Shown: one piece after another, positions 61,553 through 64,000 of the stretch
Position numbering within the stretch: position 1 is the stretch's first letter
Layout of the letters: every line of letters begins with the position of its first letter
NCBI GenBank assembly: GCA_036388555.1
Contig: DASVRP010000004.1
Span: 1-64,000 of the forward strand
Length of the DNA: 64,000 nt
Source of the DNA: UBA4665 sp036388555
Lineage (GTDB): Bacteria; Patescibacteriota; Saccharimonadia; Saccharimonadales; UBA4665
Direction: 5' to 3'
Translations under genes and position numbers: made by a program
The notes under the pieces: model-generated
Database searches by the model: none
Told to the model about the DNA's origin: nothing
Seen by the model: the letters and a program-made list of their open reading frames with translations, nothing else

Positions 61553-63054
61553 GCGCTGCACCGGTCACACTGGCTACATCTGCCAACGAGCGCTATGTCA
61601 CGACGGTCGGCATCGAATGCCATGTCCAGCTTAAGACTGCAACCAAACTGTTCTCATCGGTCGGTAACGATGCCCGGGAAGCGCCGCCGAACACGTTGGT
61701 CACCCACATTGATTTCGGGCTGCCTGGCGCACTGCCGGTGCTGAATGCCGAAGCCGTCCATCTGGCGGCGCGGGCTGCCTTCGCCCTCGGCAGCGAACCG
61801 CAGAAATTCAGCAAATTTGACCGCAAACATTATTTTTATCCCGACCTGCCGCTCGGCTATCAGATTACCCAGTTCGACGAGCCGATCATCCTCGGTGGAT
61901 CTGTCACTATCGACGTGGATGGCGAGACGAAGGTCATCGGCATAACACGGGCACACCTTGAGGCCGACGCTGGCAAGAGCACCCACCCGGCCGGCGCTGA
62001 TTACAGCCTGGTGGACCTCAACCGGGCAGGTACGCCGCTGCTGGAGATCGTCTCCGAACCCGACATGCACACGCCGGCCGAAGCCAAGGCGTATGCCCGC
62101 GAGCTCTACCTGCGCATGAAGTACGCCGATGTCTCCGAAGCCAACCTGTACTACGGCAATATGCGCTTCGATGTCAATGTCAGTGTCAGTCCGGCTTCGG
62201 CCGCTCCGGGCACACTCGGCACACGCACCGAGACCAAGAACATTAACAGCTTCCGGGCAGTCGAGAAGGTCGTCGAATACGAGACGAAGCGTCAGATCGA
62301 AGTCATCGGGCAGGGTGGCGCCATCGTCCAGGAGACCCGCGGCTGGGACGACGCCAAGCTCAAGACGTTCAGCCAGCGCACCAAGGAAGACGCCCATGAT
62401 TACCGCTATTTCCCTGACCCCGACCTGCCGCCGGTCGTCATCACCGACGAATACATCGCCACGGTCCGGGATGAGATGCCAGCCCTGCCGGACGCCTGGC
62501 GCGAACGGCTGCAGACGCTTGGCCTGACCAAACCGCAGGTCGAGACGTTGCTTGATGCCGAGATAGAATTCGATACTGTCAGCTTCCTGCCGCTGATCGA
62601 AGCCAACCTTGACAAGCCGTGGCTGGCCAAACATATCGCTAACTGGAACGTCAATGTCTTCGTACCGCTGGTGCGTAACGGGGGATTACAGCTCGGCGCC
62701 GAAGAGCACTCGCGTCTTGTGACAGAACTGTACGACCTGCTGCAGGCCAATAAGCTCAGCTCGACCAACGCCAAGCAGCTTTTCGCTGACCTCGCAGGGC
62801 TGCCGAAGCTACCCGAGGACATCGAAGTCTTCGCCACCGACAAGGGATATATTCAGGATTCCGATGAAGACGCCATACTGGCGGTCGTCGACAAGGTGCT
62901 GGCAGACAACCCCAAGGCTGCCGATGACGTCCGCGGGGGCGAAATGAAAGCTATCGGCTTTCTGGTCGGGCAGGTGATGAAGCGATCCCAGGGTAAAGCC
63001 AATCCGGCACTGGCGCAGCAGCTTATCAAGAAACAGCTTGGGATCGAATCATGA
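61549..63054 (+). CDS. gatB: Aspartyl/glutamyl-tRNA amidotransferase subunit B
   Basis: 501 residues. GIECHVQLKT at the start, FDRKHYFYPDLPLGYQITQ, TRAHLEADAGKSTH, and the C-terminal YqeY-like tail from ~360. Binds and presents the misacylated tRNA. Ends in an ATGA overlap with the Nudix gene. Confidence 0.96.
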   Translation: MSAAPVTLATSANERYVTTVGIECHVQLKTATKLFSSVGNDAREAPPNTLVTHIDFGLPGALPVLNAEAVHLAARAAFALGSEPQKFSKFDRKHYFYPDLPLGYQITQFDEPIILGGSVTIDVDGETKVIGITRAHLEADAGKSTHPAGADYSLVDLNRAGTPLLEIVSEPDMHTPAEAKAYARELYLRMKYADVSEANLYYGNMRFDVNVSVSPASAAPGTLGTRTETKNINSFRAVEKVVEYETKRQIEVIGQGGAIVQETRGWDDAKLKTFSQRTKEDAHDYRYFPDPDLPPVVITDEYIATVRDEMPALPDAWRERLQTLGLTKPQVETLLDAEIEFDTVSFLPLIEANLDKPWLAKHIANWNVNVFVPLVRNGGLQLGAEEHSRLVTELYDLLQANKLSSTNAKQLFADLAGLPKLPEDIEVFATDKGYIQDSDEDAILAVVDKVLADNPKAADDVRGGEMKAIGFLVGQVMKRSQGKANPALAQQLIKKQLGIES

Positions 63055-63605
63055 AAGCCTGGAAACGCATCGAACCGACCATCGTTTCAAAGATAGGCTG
63101 GCGCAAAGTCATATCCAAGACGTTTATTGCCCCTGACGGTCGGACAGCCGATTTTCAGACATATGACGGGGAAGGCCAGCAGTATGGCGGCGTCATAGCC
63201 TTGACCCCGGACCTACAGGTCGTCATCGCCCGCCAATTCCGCCCGGGGCCTGAGCTCATCTTCGAGGAGCTACCGGGCGGCGGTATCGAGGAGCATGACA
63301 TCACCGATCCACAGGCCGGTGCGATGCGTGAACTCCAGGAAGAGACAGGATATGTCTCCGACAACGTCACGTACCTCGGAAAGTCGTACAAGGATGCGTA
63401 CCAGAACGCTACAAGCCATTATTACCTGGCACTGGACTGTGAACTGCATGCCGATGGCCAGTCGCTTGACGACGGTGAGCATGTCGACGTCGACCTCATC
63501 TCAATCGATCAATTGTTTGAGAACGCCCGCAGCGGCCGCATGTCAGACGTCGACGGTGTCTTCCTGGCCTATGAAAAGCTGAAAGGGCTGCAGAGCGCAG
63601 CATGA
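63051..63605 (+). CDS. Nudix hydrolase (ADP-ribose pyrophosphatase type)
   Basis: 184 residues. Nudix box LPGGGIEEHD ... AMRELQEETGY with a few extra residues in the middle, and flanking ARQFRPGPE typical of ADP-sugar pyrophosphatases. Coupled to gatB by ATGA. Hydrolyses ADP-ribose or a related nucleotide sugar. Confidence 0.88.
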   Translation: MKAWKRIEPTIVSKIGWRKVISKTFIAPDGRTADFQTYDGEGQQYGGVIALTPDLQVVIARQFRPGPELIFEELPGGGIEEHDITDPQAGAMRELQEETGYVSDNVTYLGKSYKDAYQNATSHYYLALDCELHADGQSLDDGEHVDVDLISIDQLFENARSGRMSDVDGVFLAYEKLKGLQSAA

Positions 63606-63618
63606 ACCGGCAGACGGC

Positions 63619-64000
63619 ATGAGGATCGGCCTCGTCCTCGACGAATCGCTCGACAAACCGGATGGAGTCCAGCAATATGTCCTGACGCTTGGCACGTGGC
63701 TGACGGGGCAGGGACACGAAGTACATTACCTCGTGGGCCAGTCTGTCAGGACCGACATCCCGAACGTCCATAGCATGGCCCGTAACGTCACGATCCAGGC
63801 AAACGGGAACAAACTGAGCATCCCCCGACCGGTGTCACGGGCCAGTATCCGGAAGAAACTTGCGGAATTGCAGCTTGACGTCATCCATGTCCAGACCCCT
63901 CACAGCCCGCTGTTCGGCCACCGGGTCGTCATGGAAGCGTCGGATTTGACGGCGATCGTCGCTACGTTCCATGTGTTGCCGCATTCTTCGTTCATCGAAT
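63619..64000 (+). CDS. Glycosyltransferase family 4, N-terminal part
   Basis: Open from ATG 63619 to the window end (127 codons), truncated on the right. GT-B fold start with RIGLVLDES, DGVQQYVLTLGTWLTGQGHEV (donor-independent N-terminal lobe) and DVIHVQTPHSPLFG, as in PimA-like phosphatidylinositol mannosyltransferases. Likely works at the inner membrane on a glycolipid or polysaccharide. Starts 13 bp after the Nudix stop. Confidence 0.85.
   Translation, partial: MRIGLVLDESLDKPDGVQQYVLTLGTWLTGQGHEVHYLVGQSVRTDIPNVHSMARNVTIQANGNKLSIPRPVSRASIRKKLAELQLDVIHVQTPHSPLFGHRVVMEASDLTAIVATFHVLPHSSFIE

Overview
This window looks like a chromosomal segment of a Patescibacteria/CPR bacterium, most likely Candidatus Saccharibacteria (TM7). 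The pointers are small, tightly packed genes with frequent ATGA/TGATG overlaps, a minimal sugar metabolism with a transketolase split into two genes, gatCAB and pheST operons carrying inserted genes, type IV pilin-like and single-pass cysteine mini-proteins, and many genes without detectable relatives. TGA is used as an ordinary stop codon throughout, which argues against Gracilibacteria/Absconditabacteria. Base composition is GC-rich (roughly mid-50s % by eye) except for an AT-rich left edge (about 1-1400). The lineage call is inference from gene content; no rRNA gene is present.

Layout. 1-2.6 kb: AT-rich accessory edge with a HEPN-motif protein running off the window, a small membrane protein, a roughly 600-nt protein-free stretch behind a near-consensus promoter (candidate large structured RNA), and an HD hydrolase. 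2.6-10.4 kb: an S-box (SAM-I) riboswitch with a ribosome-site-sequestering hairpin in front of a zinc-ribbon mini-protein, followed by a three-gene SNF2 helicase / Mod-type methyltransferase / Res-type helicase-nuclease cluster. 10.4-20 kb: amino-acid permease, a tandem pair of orphan paralogues, thiol peroxidase-like protein, tgt plus a queuosine-precursor transporter (queuosine salvage), DUF2130 protein, a candidate small RNA on the minus strand with promoter and terminator, SIMPL protein, alpha/beta hydrolase. 20-28 kb: divergent Fur-type regulator and ZIP metal transporter, RmuC, a TrmB-type regulator, two related secreted proteins, an MGH1/GH63-type glycosidase, YajQ. 28-31.6 kb: secreted/surface cluster (coiled-coil protein, pilin-like protein, sugar-dehydrogenase-like propeller with PKD and dockerin-like repeats). 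31.6-35.6 kb: pheS-mazG-pheT. 35.7-46.4 kb: membrane protein, ABC exporter, two FKBPs, glutaredoxin and thioredoxin reductase, a duplicated orphan family flanking a truncated reductase tail, flavin reductase, GDPD, pyrophosphatase, two Nudix genes. 46.5-55.8 kb: central carbon block (gap, rpiB, rpe, split transketolase, fba, PfkB kinase) and a LOG-like protein. 55.8-64 kb: uvrB, a secreted HExxH protein, gatC-gatA-HEPN-gatB-nudix, and the start of a glycosyltransferase.

How it works together. The metabolic genes describe interconversion of triose, pentose and hexose phosphates, with glyceraldehyde-3-phosphate dehydrogenase as the redox step. Permease, ZIP transporter, queuosine-precursor transporter and exporter fit a scavenging, probably host-attached cell. 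A recurring feature is a -10 hexamer placed only 6-12 nt before the start codon of many genes on both strands, which predicts widespread leaderless or near-leaderless mRNAs; other genes use clear Shine-Dalgarno sites. No rRNA, tRNA, CRISPR array, insertion sequence or replication origin was recognised.
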